This document shows positions 1-11,825 of a stretch of 64,000 nucleotides of DNA, piece after piece (positions within the stretch are counted from its first letter, which is position 1; each line of letters starts with the position of its first letter). Origin of the DNA: Axinella damicornis (lineage: Eukaryota; Porifera; Demospongiae; Axinellida; Axinellidae); contig OZ007516.1 in assembly GCA_963931865.1 (NCBI GenBank), positions 4,685,897-4,749,896 on the forward strand, in the 5' to 3' direction. Position numbers and translations under genes: made by a program. The notes beneath the pieces were generated by a model, which was not told the DNA's origin, did no database searches, and saw nothing but the letters and a program-made list of their open reading frames with translations.

Positions 1-842
1 CTGCACTCATTTTCTTGCGAGGGCCCAAGTTTAAATTTGAGGAGGAACTAAAGAATATGGAAAATGCTATGTCAGATAATACCAAGCTGAGCCTCCTCCA
101 AATTGTTGCCGAATTCAAGAGGAGAAGTGTACTAATTCCATTCCTAATCATGGCTGTCATAATGTTCTTTCAGCAGATCGGTGGCCTCAATGCAATCTCA
201 GCCTATGTTGCAATCATCTTCAAAGAAGCAAATGTCCCTAATCCCAAACTGGCTCCCATATATGCAGTTGGTGTAACTGGACTTATAGCAACAATCGTTG
301 CTGTATTTCTTGTTGATATAGTTGGTCGCAAAGTTCTCCTGGTGGTCAGTGGTCTAGGTACGTTGTTGGGTACAGCATTGCTTGGCACTCACTTCTTCAT
401 AACCAGGCCATCACTTTGTCAAAACAGCACCAACCTGACTGCTTCATTGCTGCAGAATTCGTTGGAAGACTCGACCACTGTTGCTTGTAACTCACAGTAC
501 GCTCCTTTGGCAATTGTTGGTGTCCTTATTTACACAGCGCTTTTTTCTCTTGGCTGGGGTCCAGTTCCCTGGGTGCTTCTTGGTGAGCTGTTGCCCCTTC
601 CTGTCAGGGGAGTGGCCAGCGGGATTGTCACGTTTGTCAACTGGGGGACTGCAGCAATAGTTACAGGGTTCTATCCTCAGTATTCCCTCTCAATCACACC
701 TTGGTTTGCGTGGTGGTCATTTTCCGTCCTGAACTTGGCTTCTGTCATCTTTGCTGTATTTTGTGTTTATGAAACCAAAGGGAAAAGTCTGGAGGAATTG
801 CAGCAAAAATTTCAAGGAACAAAATCGTGGGCGTCTATGTAG
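1..842 (+). CDS. SLC2 facilitated sugar transporter, class III (GLUT8/6)-like, C-terminal half (5' end outside window)
   Basis: Carries hexoses across a membrane by facilitated diffusion (major facilitator superfamily). The frame is open from base 3 and begins ALIFLRGPKF, matching the cytoplasmic loop of GLUTs that ends in a conserved LRG, so the coding sequence continues upstream of the window; stop TAG at 840-842. Visible family motifs in order: QQIGGLNAISAY in TM7, VGRK after TM8, GWGPVPW in TM10, and YETKG after TM12 where most members have PETKG. Six hydrophobic segments fit TM7-12. The TM9-TM10 loop is long and carries NST and NLT sequons, as in class III GLUTs, which are glycosylated on loop 9; the sequence around GWGPVPW is also closest in style to GLUT8/GLUT6. 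About 280 residues in this part are intronless. The gene converges on ORC4. The exact paralogue cannot be fixed from half a protein. Confidence 0.94.
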   Translation, partial: ALIFLRGPKFKFEEELKNMENAMSDNTKLSLLQIVAEFKRRSVLIPFLIMAVIMFFQQIGGLNAISAYVAIIFKEANVPNPKLAPIYAVGVTGLIATIVAVFLVDIVGRKVLLVVSGLGTLLGTALLGTHFFITRPSLCQNSTNLTASLLQNSLEDSTTVACNSQYAPLAIVGVLIYTALFSLGWGPVPWVLLGELLPLPVRGVASGIVTFVNWGTAAIVTGFYPQYSLSITPWFAWWSFSVLNLASVIFAVFCVYETKGKSLEELQQKFQGTKSWASM

Positions 843-2032
843 GAGCTAGTTGTTTGTCTCTTGGATAATGTTACATTGCTTATTGGATTCTCATGTGTGA
901 TGTGTGTGTATATGAAATTGTTAAAATTGGGTGACCCCCATACTATAGCAAGTTGAATGGGCATGACACGACATTGTGCGTGGGTGAGTAACAGAAGTTG
1001 GGTGTTTGACCAGTGAGTGGACTAGATTTCCAATGTACTCAGCCTTTAATAGTGTACATGTACTGTAGTGCTGGATTCACAGCTGATGTAATGAGGGGTA
1101 CTATTGAGATATCGGGGCCATGCTAGTTACAATGATGTACCCATCTTCCACAGTCCCAACATCCTCTGTTTAATATACCATGATCAACATAGTGTTGCTG
1201 ACAAAATTTGCAAGCTGCAAGCTGCAAGTGGTCAAACTATGAACTCTCCCTCCAGCAGTGTTGCAGCTACGGAGCAAAAGGAGCCCTGCAGTAACAGCCT
1301 ATCTAGGGATATTGTAGCTGCTCAGAAGGTCTCAAGCATAAGCAAGAAAGCTACATGTATCAATGTTATGCATGCTCATACCACATCTTCGTGATCTTGT
1401 GAAGCCCCATCATCTGTATGTGGTTTGCTTCTGTCCTAGACCCCCATAATTATGCTAATGCTATTCATGGAAATTGTGTAAGCCACACCTGGGCTTCTTA
1501 GCTGCTGGCTCTGCCATGATCGGCTGTTCTCTGCCGTTTCGTACATTACATAACCAAATGTTCATGTGTACGTGAGCGTTCACAAAATTCGTTTTGCCTG
1601 TCACCAAAAGTGGCCCTACCCAGAAGTGGTCTACCACTTTTGGCAGTCATGGACCTGTTAAATTGCTAGGGCTACAGTCCCACATGGCAACAACAAAGAT
1701 GGTGAGAATTAATGCATGCTTTCATCTCTCTGTGTAACTTGTAGCCAACGTAGCCTCATACCTGCTATAGACAACATGTCAAGCAGAGAGCAATCATTAA
1801 GTAAGCTTAGTTTAGGGTAAGGTTGTAGTGTATAATTAACACTGCAGTGCATGGCAAGGTCAAGAGATTGTCATGCCATAGCTTCTCAGTGAGTTCTCCC
1901 TCTTGCAGCACCAGCTGAATTAACTTTACAACTGCGATACTGGTATGCAATGATCGTAGGTATAACAAGTATAGCAGCCAATTTCCTGAGTTCTCAATCA
2001 CATGACAACAGTATAGCAAGGTCTAGAGATTG
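843..2032. other. Intergenic region between convergent SLC2 and ORC4 genes
   Basis: Holds the 3' flanks of both genes. I see no further coding segment with homology-like features, no clear AATAAA close to either stop codon, and no RNA gene. A 96-codon open frame near 1104-1394 has no recognisable motif and I do not treat it as a gene. Confidence 0.5.
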
Positions 2033-5000
2033 TCATGCCATAGCTTTGCTGGTTCCCCATCTTGCCACATCAGTGGGACAGCCACTGTAATGCTGAATAG
2101 CTTGAGCTATCTGTTCTTCCTCCAGCATGAGAACCATCTGTTGGTACTCCTTTTGTATCTTCCGGCTCCCACCGGAGTCCGTTGGACAGACAAACTCTAG
2201 AGCCATCAGATGCTCAAATGCCTGAAGAAAATGTATGCATGTGTATTCATTCATGAGCAGGTTGTGTGATGGGCAGAGTGTGCGATGAGCAGGTTGTGTG
2301 ATGAGCAGAGTGTGCGATGAGCAGGTTGTGTGATGGGCAGAGTGTGTGATGGGCAGAGTGTGCGATGAGCAGGTTGTGTGATGGGCAGAGTGTGCGATGA
2401 GCAGGTTGTGTGATGGGCAGAGTGTGCGATGAGCAGGTTGTGTGATGGGCAGAGTGTGTGATGGGCAGAGTGTGTGATGGGCATGTTGTGTGATGGGCAG
2501 AGTGTGCGATGAGCAGGTTGTGCGATGAGCAGGTTGTGTGGTGGGCAGAGTGTGCGATGAGCAGGTTGAGTGGTGGGCAGAGTGTGCGATGAGCAGGTTG
2601 TGTGATGGGCAGAGTGTGCGATGAGCAGGTTGTGTGATGGGCAGAGTGTGTGATATGCACATCAATGGCAGTTCATAAGGTGTTCGTCAACAACACCTGC
2701 AATACGCCTCTTTTTGAACACAAGTCAGTTAGTCTTCACTTGACGCTCAATACAAAACGGAGGCCAGCTCTGCGCAAGAACAATTGTTGTTTTGTCCACA
2801 GTTGTGCATCAAGTATACTGGCTACCACTGATGCAAACTGATGACTACAGTTCAGTGATCCAAGATATAGCACTAGTTTGTGCAGTCACTACATACATCC
2901 TTCGAAGAGGCCTGAAGAGACCTGATTGATCGAGCCTGAGTCTGAAGAAATGCGTCACTCTCAAGAACACTCAGCTAGTGTAGAATGTGTGTTGAATCCT
3001 ATGCTGGAACACCTTGAGTAGGACTGGCAAACCAAGTGACCTAGCTATATATAGTACAGTAGCATGCATAATTATGCTGTCCCTGTATGAGAAATAAAAG
3101 CAACGAATTGTCCAGAATCAGGCACTTGGCAGGCATATGCCAAGCATATTTACTAAGCTTAGTAGGAGGGTTTACCAGCAAAGCTGGCACAGCATCATTA
3201 CTAGCTATAGGTTGAGGATAATTCCTAACCTTCAGGGCCACAGGTTTGCTGAAGAACTCAACCGAGCGTGATCTTTGAGTGAAAGTCTTGTACTCTGAAA
3301 GTCACAAAGGAGAGAAGTCAATAGGTGCTGAAGATAATGCACTATTAAACCAGTCCAAAGTCTGGCAAAATCAATATGACATTGACACAATGGAAATCCT
3401 GTGAGAGTGTATAGAAGTTAGAAGTACGGCACTGTTTAGAGGACAACTGGAGTATCATACGTCGACTAACATCTGTTGGTATTATACCTTCAGGTATCCT
3501 TCACAGCAGAGCGTTTAGAATGCTATCCACCCATGCCAAACTGTAATGTTACCAATTGCCTGCCCACCATAGGAAGCAGGAAGAAACAACCATCCCCTCC
3601 CACTCGCACATAATTATTGGTGGCGTCAATTTTGTGGCCACAATATTGGAGAACCATGCAGATTGGTAGCCTCGTTCCCTCACCCCAGCGTTTGTCGCTT
3701 GCAGTACTATGACAAACGCTGGGGTGAGAAGGCCTTGGAACGAGGCTAGCAAATTGGCCTGTCACATCCTGTATTCTGACTATCTTACCTTTGTAAACCA
3801 TCTCAAAGTTGAATGGCTCCCTGTCATTGATTTCAACGATGTGCTTCATGGCAATGACAAGACACAGCTCCAGCACAGACACCCCATGCAGCATGGCTGC
3901 CTTGGGCTCGTGCCTCTGAATGAAGATAGCATCTGAGAAGTCTGACGGTTGCAGGAAGGGGCGTCGCAGTCCCAGCCTGCACACCGGAAGTGTCTGGAAA
4001 TTGGTGATGTAAAATTAACAGTTGTGCAGAGTTTTATATTATGTAACTACCGACAACAATTGATAGCAGAAGCATAATTATAATACCTCCCTCACATAGT
4101 TATTGTGGTGAGCCTGAGCGAGCCCCACATAGACGTGTAGAACGTGAGCCGCGTCTGTATGTATGTATCTGCGTACGTCGTGCCGTAAATACAATCTACT
4201 GCATTTAAGCGAAACGTATACCGTCATAGCTTCACCAGCTTAATTGGGGCGAGCCTGAGCGAGCCCCACATAGACGTGTAGAACGTGAGCCGCGTCTGTA
4301 TGTATGTATGTATCTGCGTACGTCGTGCCGTAAATACAATCTACTGCATTTAAGCGAAATGTATACCGTCATCGAAGCTCAAAAAGTGTTAGTTCTTATC
4401 CGAGAGCTGAGCCTGAGGCACGAATCCGTGAACCGTGTACTCCTTGGATGGCTACAACAGGGACGGAGACCACTCACGAGTCTACCTCTTCAATGGATAC
4501 AGCGATGCGCGCTACCGCACGGCAACATAGCTTAAAGACTGCGAAAGTGCGACTTCTGACTGATCTAGCAAGCTAAATGTTCACTGTTTGCTACTCGCGG
4601 CTGTGTTGAAGTCACTGACTCGTAGACTTGCTCTTCAATGGCTAGTGTCATGGGAGCTACTACATAGCGGAAGAAGACTGAGCGAGAGTGCTCATCGTGT
4701 ACTGTCCATACAGTTCTTGTGCTGCAATTCCGATACCCTGAGGTTGAGTTACATTCAGACGACATGTTGCATATGCATGCATGCACTTGCTCAGGCTCGC
4801 CCCACAATGTTATACATTCTGCTAGTTACTAGACCCATACTGACTATGACTGACAGGGGGGGGGGGGGGGCATAGTGTTCTCTGGATATGCATCTTAGAA
4901 ACCACTTGTCATGATAAACCCTTTTGTGAACAAAGCCAATTGCAGCGTTGTCACATAAATTGGATGCATACACTAACTAATCTTCAGCTAATAATGTGAC

Positions 5001-8000
5001 GATAATTGCACTTACAAGGAATGATTTCAAACTTCCGATGTCCGGACGTGTGTTGTATTGCCTCCTCAGGGCTTGTCGAACCTTAGCATTCACTGATAAT
5101 GCCTGGATGGACGGACAAACAGACAACAGATAGACAGACAGACAGACAGACAAACTGAAATGTGAAATGGTACTGTATGAAGAGATAATGCAGTGAGAAG
5201 TATAGCCAGTTTAGCCCAAGTTCACTTCATCCGTCAAGGAGGCTATAGGCTAGGGTATAGTCAGCACGCTATGGAGGGAGAGAACTTTGAGAAGGAATGC
5301 TGCATTCATACTGTTCTACTAACAGGGAGTTGTGACACTGTCGCAGGTGAAAGGCTGGACTGCAAAGAGAAGCAGGTTCGTACACAACTGCTGACTATTA
5401 TTTTGTGGCATTTGTGATATAAACTGGCAAAATCATAATATCACTCCACTACTGAATCTCATACCTCTATTTGTTTCACCCACCCTTGGTGGTATTCTCT
5501 GTCACTGAAGTCGACTGGCAGGGTAAGAAAAGATTTGAATATTTGCACATAGTCTTCAAATGAATAGTCACAAAACAGGTTGATCTGCCTGTGTGAGAAA
5601 CGAGACTTGACCCGCTTCTCAAGAAGTTCGACAACATCCTGTGCAGATGAATAAAAGATTAACACTTGAAAGATATTATGTGATACAATCCAACAGATAT
5701 GAAACTGAATTCAATCCTTGTATCCTTAAATTTGTAGGTCTCAGTATGTACAGGCCAATTCCTCTACATACGTAGGTCTGACGATCTAGGAGTTGACACT
5801 AGGGGGATTGGTTGGTATAATACCTTGGACTTGTAACAAGTTGGTTTCAATCGCATTACCGTAGTAGCGAAAGAGCACCCACCCCCCACTTTTGCCTCAA
5901 TTTCCTGTATAGGTCAAAAATTTACTCGAATGTAAATTTCGGTGAGCATGAACAGTGTACCACCCATGGGCACTCTTTCGTGAGACTATAGTACTTGGCG
6001 CAATTAACACATGCCTACTAGCTTAAGTTAATGAGCAAGTATAAAGTATTAATGAACCTCCTATATAAATTCTTATGGGTATTCTCTGGGCTGATTTCAT
6101 TTGGCCTCTACAGGGTGTATTGGGTTGCAGCAAATACCATGGCAACGAGAAGTATTGGCACAGGGCAAAGGTTGTGTAATTCACCAAAGTCTAATTGATG
6201 AACCTGCCTACCAGTCTGCAAGTTAGCCCTATGACTGCAATAGGGGTGTGTCCAGTCTGCGCCGCATCAAACAAGTTGTACAGCAGAGTTTGGTTCTTGT
6301 GATGGGTGAAGAGGTCAAAGTGCTCCAGCACAAACACAACACTCTGGTTGCTATGGTTACCTACAATTGGAGGTATTGGGAAAATACACTTCCAAGAAGT
6401 AACATTATCACTAATTTCCAGCACACTTCCTGCCAACTTAGATTCAGTCCATTATCAACTGTGGCCTGAGATTTAGAAGGGCATTTACTTAAATTACTTC
6501 TCACAACAAGTGCTAATTGATGCTAATTGGACTTTAGTGGCTTTCCCATGTTATTAATAGTAACTGCATGTATATTGTTTTGAATAGCCTAGCTCAAAAA
6601 AACTATTTTTATGACCACCATACACCACCTGTTAGATTTAGGCTTGAGCTTATTGTGCAAGCATAATAATAGGGACTCTTCGATACTGAACAACAATCTG
6701 AGCCCGCAGTGCTCTGCTGCTGCTGATATTCTTCCTTCGAATATTGCAAGTGGAGGGAACAGCCCTGAAATCAAGGGAAGGTGGTAGATTGGATCGAACA
6801 GTCTAGACAAGACAACACCGAGGTATCAGGTATAGCTATGTGAGTATACCCCTATTTGCATAGATGGCTAATAGGAGCATAAGCATAGTCTCGTGCCCAG
6901 ACTGAGGGTCTGGGAACAAGACTAGAGATGCAAGCTTGTGCATGATAAAGATATGAGTATGCAAACACATAAGAATAGCAATTGTTTGGGCCTTTGTGTA
7001 AACTATGAATTTTGCTGGCCGGCCAGGGAAAGGAATGGGCACACAATGTAGATCAAAATTATATGGAACCAATTACTGAACTGGGTTTCAGCTCTGGAAC
7101 AACAATGATGTGCACCTCTAGTCATACATTATATTGGAACTCAGGAAGCAGTTTCATACTGAAGTCCAGCCTCCTCCCAGTCTCATGTAGAAATGGAGAG
7201 AGTACCTACTTAAATGACTGAGCTGTCCCAACTCTCAATGCTTGGTGTGTACCTCATCTGTATGTTGTTTGAGCGCTGCCTGGCAGCTTAGCTTGTCTTG
7301 TCTGGTGAGCTATATATAGGCTGTTCATTCAAGTCCGCCACCTGCCTTTGATTTCACTTGTATAAGGGATTGATACCAAAACTGGAGGTGGAAGGAGCCT
7401 AGGAATGAGATTTCACCGTGGGATATTGTAGCTCTCCATACACCTACTGTTATTTTGGTGAAAAGTACCATAGCCCTGATACAGCACTTGTAAGCTTATG
7501 TATGACAAAGATACCAGCACACAACAATAGCAATTGTTCAAGTCTAAGTATAGTATGCCTTGGGGTGTAAATTCAATGCCCACTTACACTTCCTGTCTCA
7601 TATGAACCTTGTCTATACTATGAATATTGCTGGCCGGCCAAGGAAAGGAATGGAATGTGCACACAATACACTATACAGTCCATATTTTGGAACCAATTAC
7701 TGAAATGTTTGATTATGGGTTCTGGCTCAAGGTTGCTAAGTAAGCAAGTTATTATTAGAGTGTGCTGGGCCAAGGGAAATGTTAACATGTAACACAGAGT
7801 TGCTTGCAGAGTGGAAACTCTCATCTTAAACAACCAGATGGTCATGCACATTTGGCATTTATGCAGGAAGTTAAAAAGTCTGTACATTGTTCACCTCTTA
7901 AGAGACAGAGGCGCAATAATGCTCAGATTCAGTTTCTGATGTCACTGCCCTTTGGAGAGTGGGACAGGGGGAGCTACATGTAGGTGGGTGTCATCTGAAG

Positions 8001-10985
8001 GCACATGGCTATGTTTGCTCTTAGATATAGAAACCTAGCCTCGTACCCAGGCCCACACGCGAAACACGGAAGTGGGCCTGGTGACACTTGGCAAAATTCC
8101 CGTATGTGCACAGTCAGCATAACTGCATAAGCGATTACATTCCTTACTCGAAATCACGCGGAAGGTAGCTGTTGGTGATGGCTAAGTAAAAAGTTCTTGC
8201 CAAGGAGCGACCAGAGGTGAGTCTTGAAGGCTAGAACAGCGTTTTTATCGAACGGCTACACTTTTCACGGGGTAAAGAATGTAATTACTACGCAGTAATT
8301 GGCAATGGACGAATGTGATTCGCCTACCCGAAATCAAGACTGCTGAGCTCAGCACATATGGGAATTTCGCCAAGTTTCACCAGGCCCACTTCCGCGTTTC
8401 ACGTGTGGGCCTGGGAACGAGGCTAATAGAAACCCTTCAGTCAGTACTGGGTGGGCTGTCTGTCATTTTGGGGCATAAAAGAGCTAACTAGAAAACAGCT
8501 CTCTAGCTCACTAAGTATAGGACCTCTATTACCAGCGACCAAGGCCTGTTTTTCAATGCCTCGGAGTCTTGATTGAGAGCTCAGTAATGAGTGTGTATTA
8601 GCTTATAGCATAGCAATTTTGAGCACAACAAAACCTAAGAGAATGATACGTTTAAGGTTTCTGGGAACGAGTTAAATTACCCATGCTTATAGCCTAAACT
8701 GCAATACTCTGTGAATGGGAGAGCACCAAATGTTCCAACCCAAAGATTGCACTACAATTACACACAATGTCTGTGATGAGGATGTTGGCCTAGAGAACTT
8801 TAGTTTACATTATTACACTCAGGTTGATGTAATTCATACCAGAAGTCATCAAACAAGCTGACATGCCTAGTTAGGGAGGGTGGACAGCTACTGTGTTGAT
8901 GTACATATATAGCTTCAACATTGACTTCAACTTCATCCAAGACCGTACAGATGATCCCAAAAATGGATGACTGACCTGATCTCAGGGCCTCCAGCAGGTA
9001 GTTCAAAGATGCTGCAAAGCTGAGCTGCAGGTGGTAACGGAAATGAATTGGAATGTGACATCTCTTCAGAGGAAGATCCCAGATTGGGTCCCAGATTGGC
9101 GACAATGAAAGGTGCAATGACCAGGTTCCTGTTTTTTCTTTTGAATGTTTCGGGGGTCTACACACCTTCATGTACACCCGTCATTTACTGAATAGCTAAA
9201 CCACACTGACAAGGTCCCACGGTACAGGGGGTAAGTTTGTATTTTGTGCATTTGAGTATTTTCACTCATGTCTTGAGGAAGAAAGAACACCGGCAAACTG
9301 CTCAAAGAGAAAACAAAACTTCAGCTCTGGAGAGTTCAAAGCCATTTGGAGGAGTGGAGCTAGGGCTGGGCTGCCTGTCGTTAATTGCCATGATCAGGAT
9401 GCTGCTGCTCAGAGGTGGGCTTCCAGGGAAGACAAGTAAGTTGTGGGCTTCCTTGTTTCAAGGGGGTGACACTCCCATATTCACTGTAGTCACAGCTGTG
9501 ACTGGGCTTATCGGCACATCTTGACCCCATATACTAGGGAAGGAGAGGAGTCGCTACACATTCTTCCATATACTATCAGGTCAAGGGCAAAATGAGCATG
9601 CGGTCAACAGTCAACGGCTGAAATACAGCGCAGTCAAACAGTCAAGAGTCCTTTTTCGGTGCGGTCAAGTGGTCAAGCTGCAAAATGACGGTCAAGATTT
9701 CTTGACCCCGGTCGTAGCTGTGACTATATAGTGTCTATGGGAGTGTCACCCCTTGTGTTTTTGATGCCATTTCGCCTACCAGTACTCCCATTTCTGTAGC
9801 ATGAATGTTTTTAGCTAAAATGGGAGTATATGTGAAATGGCACCTAATCCGCTTAGAGTGCATGGTCGAAGATAGTCTCGTGCCCAGATCCATTTTCCGT
9901 ACACGTTTCCGGCTGGGCACGAGACTAGGTCGAAGAGTGCATGAATTTGCTTGCATTGAGGGTGGTCTCCATGCTTCTTTGAAGGCACTATTGAACACTT
10001 TCCTGAGCCATAAACATTACAACTGTACTATCGATATTTATCACTACTCACGTGACCCTCAACGAATCAGACGCCTCAGAATCAATCACATGACTGAACA
10101 TTAATCACTTAATGGCATTATCTAGATAATGCACACTCGGGCAATATAGTTACAGTCTCGGGCGGACAATGCACTCGCCTAAATTTGGCTCATGCATTAT
10201 CTCGCCCTCGACCGTTAATTAGATTGCCCTCATGCACTAAACCCTGTAATGCACTGCACACTGGCACTTAAATATTACATATCGTTGACCAATCAGGATT
10301 ATTACACGTTGAAAGCTCAAGTGGAGCCAGGAACAAAGCTAACTGATGCTTTGATCTGTCATACACGTACACTTAGTTTCTCTCCCTGCTGTGAATCACC
10401 ATGAAGTCGCTTGGCGATCTCCAACAGTGCAAGGCGATCGTCAGTATGTACCAGACCTGCACATTCAACGGAGAACAAAATAATGTCGGCAAGATCAGGA
10501 AAACTAGTTTCTCAAAGAGGTAAATGGCATTCAGTCCTACGATAAATGTGTCAATAGAAAATCTGTCCATGTCAGAATATTCATATGGAGATCGACTGTC
10601 TCAGAGTTTACTATTCCATGCAGTGCCTAACATGTGCTAATCATGTGCAAAGGAAACATCACTTCTGTTTTAAAATGCTGCAGTAGAATGGTGTATTGCC
10701 TCGTTCCCACGCCGCATGGGAATGAGGATAGGTGGATCAGAGACGACCTTGCCTACCATTTAGCTCCACCTTGATGAAGTTGTTCCTGCACTTCACATTG
10801 GACTCCAAACACTTCAATGCCTGCTGAATGACCTGTGGAACAGTTATCCCACAATAAAAAAATTGATGCAGCAATTATTACACCTACAGTTGTGGTAATG
10901 AGTCCAAAGTACTTGTGCCTTGAACACGGATGCCACTATGATGCTCACAACGGCAGGCAAAAGTTAGCGCTATATCAATACATTT

Positions 10986-11026
<41 letters not shown>

Positions 11027-11784
11027 TGTGTGTCTGTCTGTGAGTGACGGAAGTGGGATGTTCATGTGGCGGGACTAGACTAGTGACGCACGACCTTCGT
11101 ACTTCAATTTAATGAACCTCAACTCCATTAAGAATGTTCGAGAACATTGGGCCCGGGCATGGGCTGGAATCCAGCTGGGGCTACAAGCGGATGCATGCAA
11201 TTGGGAGCAGCAGTCGAAGCAGACGCAATTGGGGAGCAGCAGCTGAAGCAGATGCAATTGGGGAGCAGCAGCTGAAGAGGACGCAAGCGGCGAAGCGGGG
11301 AGCAGCAGCTGAAGCAGACACAAACGGGGAGCAAAAGTTGAAGCGGACGCAATAGGGGAGCAGCAGCTCTGCACAGAGAGCTGTAGAAGTAGCTGAGCGA
11401 AGCTACTTGTATGTAATATATTGCATTAGTAAGAGGCACTATATGTACTAGGTTTGTATTGGAGTAAAGGTACGCCTACAGTGACTCCCACATGTTACAT
11501 ACTTACCCCATAAGCACATGCGTAGCAGGGGTAAAGCAATGCCTTCATGTCTGTGCCTGTCTGCCTGTCAGTCATCACAACATAGTCAACAAGAAGGGTA
11601 GCTAATGCATCATATTTGGGCATTTCTGTACCTGATTCAAGTCAAGGTTTGTTTTGCTGTTATTTCAGCTACTTCCTATTATAGGTTTGTTGGCTTTCAA
11701 AATCACACGTGGTAGTTAGCATATCACTGATCACACTAGCACTATACTGCACAGAACTGAGGCTCCACATGACACACAGGGTAA

Positions 11785-11825
<41 letters not shown>

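Noticed and set aside
1104..1394. 96-codon frame 3' of the SLC2 gene
   Set aside because: No motif, no splice context, no resemblance to a known family; probably 3' flank.
2245..2660. CRISPR-like spaced repeats
   Set aside because: Units are contiguous with no unique spacers, and the DNA is animal nuclear; it is a minisatellite.
2033..2665. 210-codon frame with repeats of [18 protein letters not shown] on the minus strand
   Set aside because: Only the last 62 residues are coding (ORC4 exon 11); the rest is the intronic minisatellite read through.
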